DNA from: Hymenobacter guriensis
Lineage (GTDB): Bacteria; Bacteroidota; Bacteroidia; Cytophagales; Hymenobacteraceae
Assembly (NCBI RefSeq): GCF_015773195.1
Contig: NZ_JADWYK010000009.1
Span: forward strand, 124,001-188,000
Reading direction: 5' to 3'
Length of the DNA stretch: 64,000 nt
Each line of letters starts with the position of its first letter. Position 1 is the stretch's first letter. Below, piece after piece: positions 24,653 through 32,564 of this stretch. The translations under genes were made by a program, and so were the position numbers. The notes below the pieces were generated by a model. The model was given only the letters and a program-made list of their open reading frames with translations. It made no database searches and was not told where the DNA came from.

Positions 24653-27067
24653 TTAATAGATAGCCGGAAAGCGCTTGGCGTCGGCTTCCTGCATGAGCTC
24701 ATATACGGCATCGAACACATCCTCCACGTTGGGTTTGGAGAAGTAGTCGCCGTCGGAGCCGTAGGGTGGGCGATGCGCCTGAGCGGCTAAGCAGCGCGGC
24801 TGGGCATCCAGGAAGCGGTACGCCTGTTGCTCATCTAGCACCTGCTGGAGCATGTAGGCCGTGGCCCCGCCGGGCACGTCCTCATCGGCGAAAAGAACCC
24901 GGCTGGTTTTGCGCAGGCTGTCGGCAATGGTATGGTCTACATCAAAGGGCAGCAGCGTTTGCACGTCGATGACTTCGACGGAAATGCCCACGTCGGCCAA
25001 CTGCTTGGCGGCGTCCTGCACAATGCGGCACATGGAGCCGTAGGTTACAATGGTCACGTCTTCGCCTTCGCGCAGGATTTCGGGCTGGCCCAGGGGCAGG
25101 GTAAACTCGCCCACGTTCTGCGGCATGCGCTCCTTGAGGCGGTAACCGTTCAGGCACTCAATTACAATAGCCGGCTCGTCGGAGCGCAGGAGCGTATTGT
25201 AGAAACCGGCAGCCTGGGTCATGTTGCGCGGCACGCACAAATGCATGCCCCTGATAGCGCCCAGAATCATCTGAATAGGTGAGCCACTGTGCCAGATACC
25301 CTCCAAGCGGTGGCCGCGGGTGCGGACGATAAGCGGTGCTTTCTGCCCGCCTTTGGTGCGGTACTGAAGGCAGGCCACGTCGTCGCTCAGAATCTGGATG
25401 GCATAGAGCAGGTAATCGAGGTACTGAATTTCGGTGATGGGCCGCAGGCCGCGCAGGGCCGCGCCGATGCCCTGCCCCACAATGGTGCATTCCCGGATGC
25501 CGGTATCCGTCACGCGCAGTTCGCCAAACTTTTCCTGCAATCCGGCAAAAGCCTGGTTCACGTCGCCGATGCGGCCCACGTCCTCGCCGATGGCAAAAAT
25601 GCGCGGGTCCCGGCGGAAGTTGGCTTCAAAGCAAGCCTGTAGCACTTCGCGCCCGTCTACCTGCGGAGCATTGGCGGCAAACTCCACTGGCACTTCGTCG
25701 ATGTTCAGCACGGCTTCTTCGCTCTGGCTGAACAGGTAGGAGTTGTAGCGTTCCGCGTTTTCGGCCTGGGCCTGCTCCAGCCAGCTCTGCAGCTCGCGGC
25801 GGGCCCAGCTGCGCTGCCCGCGCACCTGACGCAGAGCGCGGCGCACAGTACGCACAATGTCGGCCCGAATGGGCGTAGTGTTCTGCTGCAGCTGCTCCAC
25901 CAGCTCGTGCAGGGTGTTTTCGGTACCGGTTTCGGCCACCAGCTTGTTGAGGAGCACTACGGCTTCGTCGCGCTCCTGCCGGATCGGGCTGAAAAAGCCG
26001 TTCCACGCGGCCGTGCGAGCCAGACGCACGGTTTCCTTGGCCTCGGTTTCGAGCTGGTCGAGCTCTTCTTCCGAGGCGTAGCCTTCGGTTAGCAGCCACT
26101 GCCGCATTTTGCGCAGGCAGTCGTGCTCTTCTTCCCAGCTCAGGCGGTCTTTCGACTTATACCGCTCGTGGGAGCCGCTGGTGCTGTGGCCTTGGGGTTG
26201 GGTTACCTCCGTCACGTGCACAAGGACCGGCACGTGCTGGGTGCGGCACACCTCAGCGGCGCGCTGGTAGGTATCCACCAGCGCCGGGTAGTCCCAGCCT
26301 TTTACCACAAAGATTTCGAAGCCCTGCTGGCCTTCGCCTTCGCGCTGAAAACCTTTCAGAATTTCGGAAATGCTTTGCTTGGTGGTCTGGTACTCGGCGG
26401 GCACAGAAATGCCGTAATGGTCGTCCCACACGCTGACGAGCATGGGAATCTGCAGCACTCCGGCGGCATTGATGGCCTCGAAAAACATGCCCTCCGAGGT
26501 GCTGGCGTTGCCGATGGTGCCAAAGGCTACCTCGTCGCCATTCACGGAGAACTGGCTGTACTGGTGCAGCTCGGGGTTTTGGCGGTAAAGCTTGGAAGCG
26601 TAGGCCAGCCCTACGAGGCGCGGCATCTGGGCCCCGGTGGGCGAAATATCGGCCGAGGAGTTCTTGCTTTCCGCCAGGTTCTTGAAGTGCCCGTCCTCAT
26701 CCAGCAAGCGGGAGCCGAAGTGCCCGTTCATGGCGCGGCCGGCGGTGGAGGGCTCCGCTTCCACGTCGGGGTGGGCGTAGAGCTGGGCAAAGTACTGCTG
26801 CAGCGTCAGTTCCCCGATGGCGAACATGAACGTCTGGTCGCGGTAGTAGCCGGAGCGCCAGTCGCCGGGGCGGAAGGCGCGGGCCATAGCCAGCTGGGGC
26901 AACTCCTTGCCGTCGCCGAAGATGCCGAACTTGGCTTTGCCCATAAATACTTCCTTGCGGCCCGCAAGCGAGGCCTGGCGACTTTCCCAGCCCAGCCGGT
27001 AGTCGCGGAGCAGGTCTTCTTTGGTCAGCACGGCGGTGTTGAGTTCGACAGTTTCAGGGGTAGGCAT
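24653..27067 (-). CDS. Fused alpha-ketoacid dehydrogenase E1 (alpha+beta), branched-chain type
   Basis: 804 residues from ATG 27067. N-terminal half is E1-alpha: SGYYRDQTFMFAIGE, and the thiamine-diphosphate-binding stretch NGDEVAFGTIGNASTSEG followed by VWDDHYGISVP. C-terminal half (from about 490) is E1-beta: IFAIGEDVGRIGDVN, RVTDTGIRECTIVGQGIGAAL, ITEIQYLDYLLYA, and the beta C-terminal fold VTIVTYGSMCRIVQDAA. Decarboxylates an alpha-ketoacid (likely branched-chain or 2-oxoisovalerate) and transfers the acyl group to lipoyl-E2; cytoplasmic. Alpha-beta fusion is known in Bacteroidota. No E2/E3 gene is adjacent, so they are encoded elsewhere. Confidence 0.92.
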   Translation of the reverse strand: MPTPETVELNTAVLTKEDLLRDYRLGWESRQASLAGRKEVFMGKAKFGIFGDGKELPQLAMARAFRPGDWRSGYYRDQTFMFAIGELTLQQYFAQLYAHPDVEAEPSTAGRAMNGHFGSRLLDEDGHFKNLAESKNSSADISPTGAQMPRLVGLAYASKLYRQNPELHQYSQFSVNGDEVAFGTIGNASTSEGMFFEAINAAGVLQIPMLVSVWDDHYGISVPAEYQTTKQSISEILKGFQREGEGQQGFEIFVVKGWDYPALVDTYQRAAEVCRTQHVPVLVHVTEVTQPQGHSTSGSHERYKSKDRLSWEEEHDCLRKMRQWLLTEGYASEEELDQLETEAKETVRLARTAAWNGFFSPIRQERDEAVVLLNKLVAETGTENTLHELVEQLQQNTTPIRADIVRTVRRALRQVRGQRSWARRELQSWLEQAQAENAERYNSYLFSQSEEAVLNIDEVPVEFAANAPQVDGREVLQACFEANFRRDPRIFAIGEDVGRIGDVNQAFAGLQEKFGELRVTDTGIRECTIVGQGIGAALRGLRPITEIQYLDYLLYAIQILSDDVACLQYRTKGGQKAPLIVRTRGHRLEGIWHSGSPIQMILGAIRGMHLCVPRNMTQAAGFYNTLLRSDEPAIVIECLNGYRLKERMPQNVGEFTLPLGQPEILREGEDVTIVTYGSMCRIVQDAAKQLADVGISVEVIDVQTLLPFDVDHTIADSLRKTSRVLFADEDVPGGATAYMLQQVLDEQQAYRFLDAQPRCLAAQAHRPPYGSDGDYFSKPNVEDVFDAVYELMQEADAKRFPAIY

Positions 27068-27217
27068 GGGTAGGGAGCGGGCAGGAAGGGTAAACAGCAA
27101 GGCAAGCCGGGCAGGCAGGTGGGCGCCCGGCATTTCGAGGCAAAAGTACGGATTTGGCCTCAGCCTGCCACAGGGCAGGTCCCCGGCGCGTCTGTACGCA
27201 CAAGGCTGGATTTTGGC

Positions 27218-27225
27218 TATCTTTG
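27218..27225 (+). promoter_or_regulatory. -7 promoter element of the DUF1573 gene
   Basis: TATCTTTG, exact TAnnTTTG match, 48 nt before ATG 27274. Confidence 0.65.
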
Positions 27226-27273
27226 GGCAGGGGCCGGCCCGACTGGTGCGGCCGGCCTTTTTCCTGCCGAGTT

Positions 27274-28050
27274 ATGCTGAAATCTACTTACCTGCTGGTG
27301 CTGGCGTTGCTGCTGGCCGTGGGAGCCCGCGCCCAGGGCGTGCTTTCCTTCGACAAAGACCTCCACGACTTTGGCAACGTGCCCGAGGGCACCATGGCCA
27401 CCTACGAATTTCGGTTCAAAAACACAGGCAATCAGCCCATTGTGGTAGCGCACGTGCAGGCCAGCTGCGGCTGCACCACGCCCGACTGGACCAAAACGCC
27501 CGTGCTGCCCGGCAAGTCGGGGGTGATAAAAGCGGTGTACAGCAGCGCCGGCCGGCCCGGGGTGTTCAACAAAACCATTACCGTAACCAGCAACGCCGCC
27601 GAGGCCAGCAAGGTGCTCACCATCAAGGGCACGGTGCTCACGCGCGACGAACTAAAAAAGAACCTGACGCCGGCCCAGCTGGCCCAGTCGCCACGTTTGG
27701 TACTGGACCGTCCTGTGCATGATTTTGGCAAAATGGAAGCCGGCCAGCAGCCCACCGCCCGCTTCACGGTGCGCAACACCGGCAAGTCGGACCTGGTGCT
27801 GGGCGCGCTGTCGTCGGGGTGCTACTGCGTGGGGCTCAAGAGTGTACCCGCACCTATCAAGCCCGACCAGAGCGCGGTGATAGAGCTGATTTATTCCCAG
27901 CGCAAGCTGGGTGCCATGACGGATGAAGTCGTGCTAAGTTCCAACGACCTGAACGGCGATGCCCGCCTCACGCTGAAAGCCAACGTGGTAAAAAGCCTGC
28001 AAGCCGCCAACATGCTGAAAGAAGGTGACGCGGCCGTACCATTTAAGTAG
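27274..28050 (+). CDS. DUF1573-domain exported protein (two repeats)
   Basis: 258 residues from ATG 27274; signal peptide MLKSTYLLVLALLLAVGARAQ. Two tandem DUF1573 Ig-like domains: FDKDLHDFGNVPEGTMATYEF ends one strand set followed by QASCGCTTPDW (about 25-125), and VHDFGKMEAGQQPTARFTV with SSGCYCVGL (about 145-245). The CGC/CYC motif after the second strand is the family signature. Periplasmic or surface; function not established. The upstream longest frame runs through the promoter and is not coding there. Divergent from the E1 gene. Confidence 0.9.
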   Translation: MLKSTYLLVLALLLAVGARAQGVLSFDKDLHDFGNVPEGTMATYEFRFKNTGNQPIVVAHVQASCGCTTPDWTKTPVLPGKSGVIKAVYSSAGRPGVFNKTITVTSNAAEASKVLTIKGTVLTRDELKKNLTPAQLAQSPRLVLDRPVHDFGKMEAGQQPTARFTVRNTGKSDLVLGALSSGCYCVGLKSVPAPIKPDQSAVIELIYSQRKLGAMTDEVVLSSNDLNGDARLTLKANVVKSLQAANMLKEGDAAVPFK

Positions 28051-28089
28051 ATGACTTGTGGATGAGGTAATACGTGACAGATAACACGG

Positions 28090-28245
28090 GTCATTGCGAG
28101 CAGAGCGAAGCAATCCGTCCCTTTCAGCATCAGCCCCATCTTTTTACCAGAAAGCCCTTACTCGTTGCGCACGGGTAAGGGCTTTTTACATTGCAGGGCT
28201 TGTCACGTTGTACAGGACGGATTGCTTCGCTCCGCTCGCAATGAC
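28090..28245. repeat. Intergenic composite repeat: 31-bp inverted arms around a terminator hairpin (element A)
   Basis: Arms 28090-28120 and 28215-28245 are inverted copies differing at one of 31 positions, starting GTCATTGCGAGC and ending AATCCGTCC. Between them lies a terminator hairpin AAAGCCCTTAC ... GTAAGGGCTTTTT (28151-28187). A diverged copy with the same order of parts is at 38170-38346. Sits between the DUF1573 and alanine dehydrogenase genes and probably terminates the former. Confidence 0.85.
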
Positions 28246-28294
28246 CCGTGCTACCTGTCACGTGTTACTTGTCACGTGTCAACCCATCATCCCC

Positions 28295-28302
28295 TATCTT
28301 TG
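28295..28302 (+). promoter_or_regulatory. -7 promoter element of ald
   Basis: TATCTTTG followed by C, exact match to TAnnTTTG, 51 nt before the ATG at 28354; a TTG lies 23 nt upstream. Confidence 0.7.
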
Positions 28303-28353
28303 CTGTGCTCTACGGGGCGCATTTCTCCACCCACTTTCTCTTACCTTTCTGCG

Positions 28354-29481
28354 ATGATCATCGGCGTACCGAAGGAAATCAAAAACAATGAAAACCGCGT
28401 GGGCCTTACCCCGGCGGGCGTAGCGGAATTCCGCAAGCATGGCCACGAGGTATTCGTGCAGGCTACGGCCGGCGAAGGCAGCGGCTTTTCCGACGCCGAG
28501 TATCAGCAGGCCGGCGCCACTATTCTGCCCGGCATTGCCGACGTGTACGGCAAGGCCGAAATGATTGTGAAGGTAAAGGAGCCCATTGCCGAAGAGTACC
28601 CGCTCATCAAGGAAAACCAGCTGCTGTTCACGTATTTTCACTTTGCCTCGGGCGAAGAGTTGACCCACGCCATGATTGAGCGCAAAGCCGTGTGCCTGGC
28701 TTACGAAACCGTGGAGCTGCCCACCCGCGCTCTGCCGCTGCTCATTCCGATGAGCGAAGTGGCCGGCCGCATGGCTCCGCAGGAAGGTGCCAAGTATTTA
28801 GAGAAACCCCTGAAAGGCCGCGGCATTCTGCTGGGCGGCGTGCCCGGCGTGAAGCCCGCCCACGTGCTGGTGCTGGGCGGTGGTATCGTAGGCACGCAAG
28901 CCGCCAAAGTGGCTGCTGGCCTGGGGGCGCAGGTAACCATCATGGACGTGAACCTGAACCGCCTGCGGGAGCTGGACGACTTCATGCCCAAGAACGTGGT
29001 GACGCAGTACTCCAATGAGTACAACATCCGCGAAGCCATCAAAACCACCGACCTCGTGGTAGGCGCCGTGCTAATTCCGGGTGCCAAGGCTCCGCACCTT
29101 ATCACCCGCGACATGCTCAAAACCATGCGCCCCGGCACTGTGCTGGTGGACGTGGCCGTGGACCAAGGCGGCTGCATCGAAACCTGCAAGCCTACTACCC
29201 ACGAAAACCCGACCTTTATCATCGACGATATCGTGCACTACTGCGTGGCCAACATGCCCGGCGCGGTGCCCTATACCTCTACTCTGGCGCTGACCAACGC
29301 CACGCTGCCCTATGCCGTGAAGCTGGCCAACCTGGGCTGGCAGGAAGCCTGCCGCCGCGACGAGGCCCTGCGCCTCGGCCTGAACGTGGTGCACGGTAAA
29401 GTGGTATACAAAGGCGTAGCCGAAGCCTGGGGTCTGCCCCTGGAGTCGGTTGAGTCGGTGATGGAAGAAGCAGCGGTTTAA
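28354..29481 (+). CDS. ald: Alanine dehydrogenase
   Basis: 375 residues from ATG 28354 (MIIGVPKEIKNNENRVGLTP, the family start). Catalyses NAD-linked interconversion of L-alanine and pyruvate plus ammonia in the cytoplasm. Seen: Arg15 in ENRVGLTP, Lys75 in VKVKEP, His96 in YFHFAS, and the NAD Rossmann motif LGGGIVGTQAAKVAAGLGA with the acidic strand end TIMD. Length and motifs match bacterial Ald closely, and the pyruvate-binding residues are conserved. Own promoter and terminator. Confidence 0.96.
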   Translation: MIIGVPKEIKNNENRVGLTPAGVAEFRKHGHEVFVQATAGEGSGFSDAEYQQAGATILPGIADVYGKAEMIVKVKEPIAEEYPLIKENQLLFTYFHFASGEELTHAMIERKAVCLAYETVELPTRALPLLIPMSEVAGRMAPQEGAKYLEKPLKGRGILLGGVPGVKPAHVLVLGGGIVGTQAAKVAAGLGAQVTIMDVNLNRLRELDDFMPKNVVTQYSNEYNIREAIKTTDLVVGAVLIPGAKAPHLITRDMLKTMRPGTVLVDVAVDQGGCIETCKPTTHENPTFIIDDIVHYCVANMPGAVPYTSTLALTNATLPYAVKLANLGWQEACRRDEALRLGLNVVHGKVVYKGVAEAWGLPLESVESVMEEAAV

Positions 29482-29512
29482 TCCTGCAGCATAAATTCTG
29501 ACTGCTGAATTG

Positions 29513-29558
29513 ATTGAGCGTTCTGGCGGCCCTTGCGCCGCTGGGACGCTCAATTTTA
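29513..29558 (+). terminator. Terminator after ald
   Basis: Stem ATTGAGCGT (29513-29521) with ACGCTCAAT (29546-29554), extended inward by GGCGGC/GCCGC pairing, then TTTT. Confidence 0.8.
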
Positions 29559-29633
29559 CTTCAACCAGCTACCCGCTGCCCCAGCCGGGCACGCTGGTTG
29601 TTCATTCCTCGTTCTTGATTCCTGATTCCTTAC

Positions 29634-30233
29634 ATGAAGGGTATTCTCTACACCGGCGGCGAGCTGACGGATCTGGTAAGCTTTGCGCAACTTCCCACCT
29701 ACCTGCAAGCGTTTTTGCGCGAGCAGAACGGCGTGGTAGCCTACTTCGGGGGGCTGCATGTGCGTGGGTGCGTGGTAGCGCCGGCCTGGCACACGCTGGC
29801 CGAAGCGTGGCAGGGCGAAAATGCCTTCTGGCGCACCTACGACACCGTAATGGAAACCGACGTGCCCTTTGCCCAGGACTGCGTAGGCAACCAGTTTCTG
29901 CTGCGCGGGGATGCTGTGCTGTTCCTAGACACCGAAACCGGCGAGCTGGCCGATCTGGAAGTCGACTTCAAGCACTTTCTGTTTGGGGCTGAGAAGTTTC
30001 CGCTAGAGGCCCTGGGCCTGGAGCCGCTGCGTGACTTTCAGCGGGCCGGAGGCGTGCTGGCGCCCGGGCAGCTGCTGAGCGTGAGCCCGCCGGTGTGTAT
30101 CCGCACGGCCACCGAAAAAACGCAGCTGATGGCCAGGCCCGCGGCCGAGCGGCTGGCGTGGCTGACGGCATTCTACCGCCAGATCAAGGACCTGCCCGAC
30201 GGCCAGCAAATCCGCTTCCGGCCCACTGAATAA
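29634..30233 (+). CDS. SMI1/KNR4 (SUKH)-like protein
   Basis: 199 residues from ATG 29634. Features of the SUKH superfamily: LPTYLQAFLREQNGVVAYFGGL near the N-terminus, WHTLAEAW, then VPFAQDCVGNQFLLRGDAVLFLDTETGE-type beta stretch (about 82-110) where family members have 'dgsGd.y.ld...v..wdhe'. SUKH proteins are often immunity proteins to polymorphic toxins, but many are stand-alone and of unknown role. No toxin gene is adjacent; the next gene starts 15 nt downstream and encodes a membrane sulfatase-fold enzyme, so the two may be co-transcribed. Cytoplasmic, no signal peptide. Confidence 0.6.
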   Translation: MKGILYTGGELTDLVSFAQLPTYLQAFLREQNGVVAYFGGLHVRGCVVAPAWHTLAEAWQGENAFWRTYDTVMETDVPFAQDCVGNQFLLRGDAVLFLDTETGELADLEVDFKHFLFGAEKFPLEALGLEPLRDFQRAGGVLAPGQLLSVSPPVCIRTATEKTQLMARPAAERLAWLTAFYRQIKDLPDGQQIRFRPTE

Positions 30234-30248
30234 GCTTTGCCTTTGCTG

Positions 30249-32153
30249 ATGCCCTCGGAATTTCTGCGCCTGCTGCTACGCCGCTTTGCCCTGCTGCTGG
30301 GGGTGTATGCCCTGCTGCGCCTGGGGTTTTACGCCGTCAACTACGCGGTTTTTCAGGAGGCTTCCGGGGCGCAGACGCTGCTGGCCTTCTGGCACGGCTT
30401 CCGGTTCGACGTGTCGGCCCTGCTCCTGCTGAACCTGCCGTGGGTGGTGCTGAGTCTGGTACCCAGCCGGGCCCGGCGCTGGCAGCTGCTTCTGCGTGCG
30501 CTCTACCTGCTGCTGAACGCGCTGGGGCTTGTGCTCAACCTCGCCGACTGGGAGTATTTCGGCTTCATCGGGCGGCGCACCACCAATGAGCTAACTACCA
30601 TTGGGGCCGATGTACAGCGGCAGGCAGGCCAGCTGATCGGCAACTATTGGTATTTGTTTGTGCCGTTTGGGCTGTTGCTGGCCGCGCTGTGGTTTTTCTA
30701 CCCCCTGCCTCAGCCTCAACCGGAGGCCCGGACCATGCCTGACCGCAAAGCCCGGCGGCGCTGGCTACTGGAGGCGGCATTGGTAGGTGGACTGGCAGTG
30801 CTGGGCATCCGGGGCGGGTTTCAGCTGAAACCCCTGCGCACCGGGGCCGCCTTCGTGCAGCAGCCTGCCGTGCTGGGCCACCTGGCTTTGAACAGCACCT
30901 TCACCTTCCTCAAAAGCCTGGGCTACGATACTATCGAGCCAAAAACCTACTTCAGCTCTGATACGGCGCTGCACCAGGCGCTGGCAGCGCATCCGGCCCC
31001 GCCCGTACCGCGCCCGGCCCGGCGCGACAACGTGGTGGTGCTGTTACTGGAAAGCTTTGCCTCGGAGTACACCGGCGCCGAAAACGGCGGGCGCGGCTAC
31101 ACCCCTTTCTTCGATTCGCTGGCCACGCACGGCGGCTTGCTGTTCCGGGAGCATTACGCCAACGGGCGCCGCTCCATTGAGGCGCTGCCGGCCGTGCTGA
31201 CGGGGCTGCCCTCGTTGCTGGAAGGGCCGTTCATCACCTCCAACTTCCAAACCGACGAGCTGCACGGGTTGGGCGAAATCCTGGGGCGGCAGGGCTACAC
31301 GACCTCCGTGTTTCACGGGGCCGAAAACGGGTCGATGGGCTTCAACACCTTTGCGGGCGTAGCGGGCATGCAGCGCTACTACGGCCTGAATGAATACCCC
31401 GGTGGCCGCACCAGCCCCGACTACGACGGGCACTGGGGCATTTTCGACGAGCCGTACCTGCAGTATTTCAGCCGCCAGCTTAGCCAGCAGCCTGAGCCAT
31501 TTTTCAGCACGCTGTTCACCCTCTCGGCTCACGAGCCGTTTACGGTACCCGCCCAATACGCCGGCCGCTTTCCCAAGGGCACCCTGCCCATTCATCGGGC
31601 CGTGGCCTACTCCGATTTTGCCTTGCGGCAGTTTTTCCGGACCGCTGCCCGGCAGCCCTGGTACCGGAATACGCTGTTCATATTGCTGGCCGACCATACC
31701 TCCCAAACTAACCGGCCAGGATACCGCAACGTGCTGGGTTCTTACAAAACCCCGCTGCTGCTGTTCCGGCCCGGCGCGCCGCTACCGGCTGCCAATCTGC
31801 ACCGCATCACCCAGCAGGCCGATGTGCCGGCCACGGTGCTGGACTTGCTGGGCGTAGCGGCCCCGCGCCAGCTGTTGCCCTTCGGCTACTCGGCATTCGA
31901 CAGCACTACCACGGGCCGCGCCATCTTCCTGAGCGGTGGCTCCTATTACCTCGTGCATACCGATTACGTGACCGAGCTGACCGCCGACGACCAGGTGCGT
32001 CTCTACCCCTACCGTACGCACCAGCTGCCGGCCCGCCCCCTTCCCGCGCCCGACCCCAGGAAGCTGCGCCAGTACGGGAATGAGCTGAAAGCCTGCGTGC
32101 AGTTTTATGTGAATGGGCTGGTCCAGAACCGGCTGTACCCGAAGCCTGATTAA
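30249..32153 (+). CDS. LTA synthase-family membrane sulfatase-fold enzyme
   Basis: 634 residues from ATG 30249, 15 nt after the SUKH-like stop (a TTG four codons earlier would nearly abut it). N-terminal half has about five transmembrane helices (to about residue 190); the extracytoplasmic alkaline-phosphatase-like domain starts near 260. Motifs: VVVLLLESFASEY (metal Glu), ANGRRSIEALPAVLTG with the likely Ser nucleophile, FHGAENGSMGF, WGIFDEPYL, TLSAHEPF and LLADHTSQ (metal Asp/His). In Gram-positives the family polymerises glycerol-phosphate; in Gram-negatives it more likely transfers phospho-head-groups to periplasmic glycans or lipids. Convergent with the response regulator gene, 5 nt apart. 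Confidence 0.9.
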   Translation: MPSEFLRLLLRRFALLLGVYALLRLGFYAVNYAVFQEASGAQTLLAFWHGFRFDVSALLLLNLPWVVLSLVPSRARRWQLLLRALYLLLNALGLVLNLADWEYFGFIGRRTTNELTTIGADVQRQAGQLIGNYWYLFVPFGLLLAALWFFYPLPQPQPEARTMPDRKARRRWLLEAALVGGLAVLGIRGGFQLKPLRTGAAFVQQPAVLGHLALNSTFTFLKSLGYDTIEPKTYFSSDTALHQALAAHPAPPVPRPARRDNVVVLLLESFASEYTGAENGGRGYTPFFDSLATHGGLLFREHYANGRRSIEALPAVLTGLPSLLEGPFITSNFQTDELHGLGEILGRQGYTTSVFHGAENGSMGFNTFAGVAGMQRYYGLNEYPGGRTSPDYDGHWGIFDEPYLQYFSRQLSQQPEPFFSTLFTLSAHEPFTVPAQYAGRFPKGTLPIHRAVAYSDFALRQFFRTAARQPWYRNTLFILLADHTSQTNRPGYRNVLGSYKTPLLLFRPGAPLPAANLHRITQQADVPATVLDLLGVAAPRQLLPFGYSAFDSTTTGRAIFLSGGSYYLVHTDYVTELTADDQVRLYPYRTHQLPARPLPAPDPRKLRQYGNELKACVQFYVNGLVQNRLYPKPD

Positions 32154-32158
32154 GGACG

Positions 32159-32557
32159 CTACTGAGCTCGTTCCTCCTCCAACTGCGAGCGGATGGCCCG
32201 GATTTCTTCTACGTCGATAGGCTTGTGAATGAGGCCGGCAACCAGGCTGTAGGTTTTGGCTTTTTCCATGTCGGTGAGAGCCAACGACGAGGTAAGAATG
32301 TAGATGCGACAGCGACCGTGCAGCCGGGTTTCGTAGGGGGCCAGCGCCTCCATAAACTGCCAGCCATTCATTACCGGCATGTTCAGGTCGAGGAATATAA
32401 TTTGGGGAATTTTCTCATTGAGCTGCGTTAACAGGGCCTGTAGCGCCTCTTCAGCCGCCTGAAACGTGCGGATATCATCCGAGAAGCCTTCCAGGCGCAA
32501 CAGGGTTTCCGTCAGGTAATTGCCCAGATCATCGTCGTCGATAAGGAAGGTTTTCAT
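32159..32557 (-). CDS. Single-domain response regulator (CheY-like)
   Basis: 132 residues from ATG 32557. Receiver fold only: acidic pocket DDDD (6-9), phospho-acceptor Asp in IIFLDLNMPVMNGW (about Asp57), switch Ser/Thr in YILTSSL, Lys in LIHKPID. No output domain. Its start lies 8 nt downstream of the histidine kinase stop, so the two are one operon and this is the likely phosphorylation target. It resembles the Rcp1/CheY-like regulators commonly paired with PAS kinases. Confidence 0.93.
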   Translation of the reverse strand: MKTFLIDDDDLGNYLTETLLRLEGFSDDIRTFQAAEEALQALLTQLNEKIPQIIFLDLNMPVMNGWQFMEALAPYETRLHGRCRIYILTSSLALTDMEKAKTYSLVAGLIHKPIDVEEIRAIRSQLEEERAQ

Positions 32558-32564
32558 GGGTGAC

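Noticed and set aside
26123..27073. 316-codon plus-strand frame across the E1 gene
   Set aside because: Antisense shadow; no start signal or family likeness.
29634..30233. Toxin-antitoxin or polymorphic-toxin immunity locus
   Set aside because: SUKH-like fold is compatible with immunity, but no toxin or delivery gene is nearby, so no such system is claimed.
30249..32153. Lipoteichoic acid synthesis
   Set aside because: The organism looks Gram-negative; family name alone does not imply teichoic acid, so only the sulfatase-fold membrane enzyme is called.
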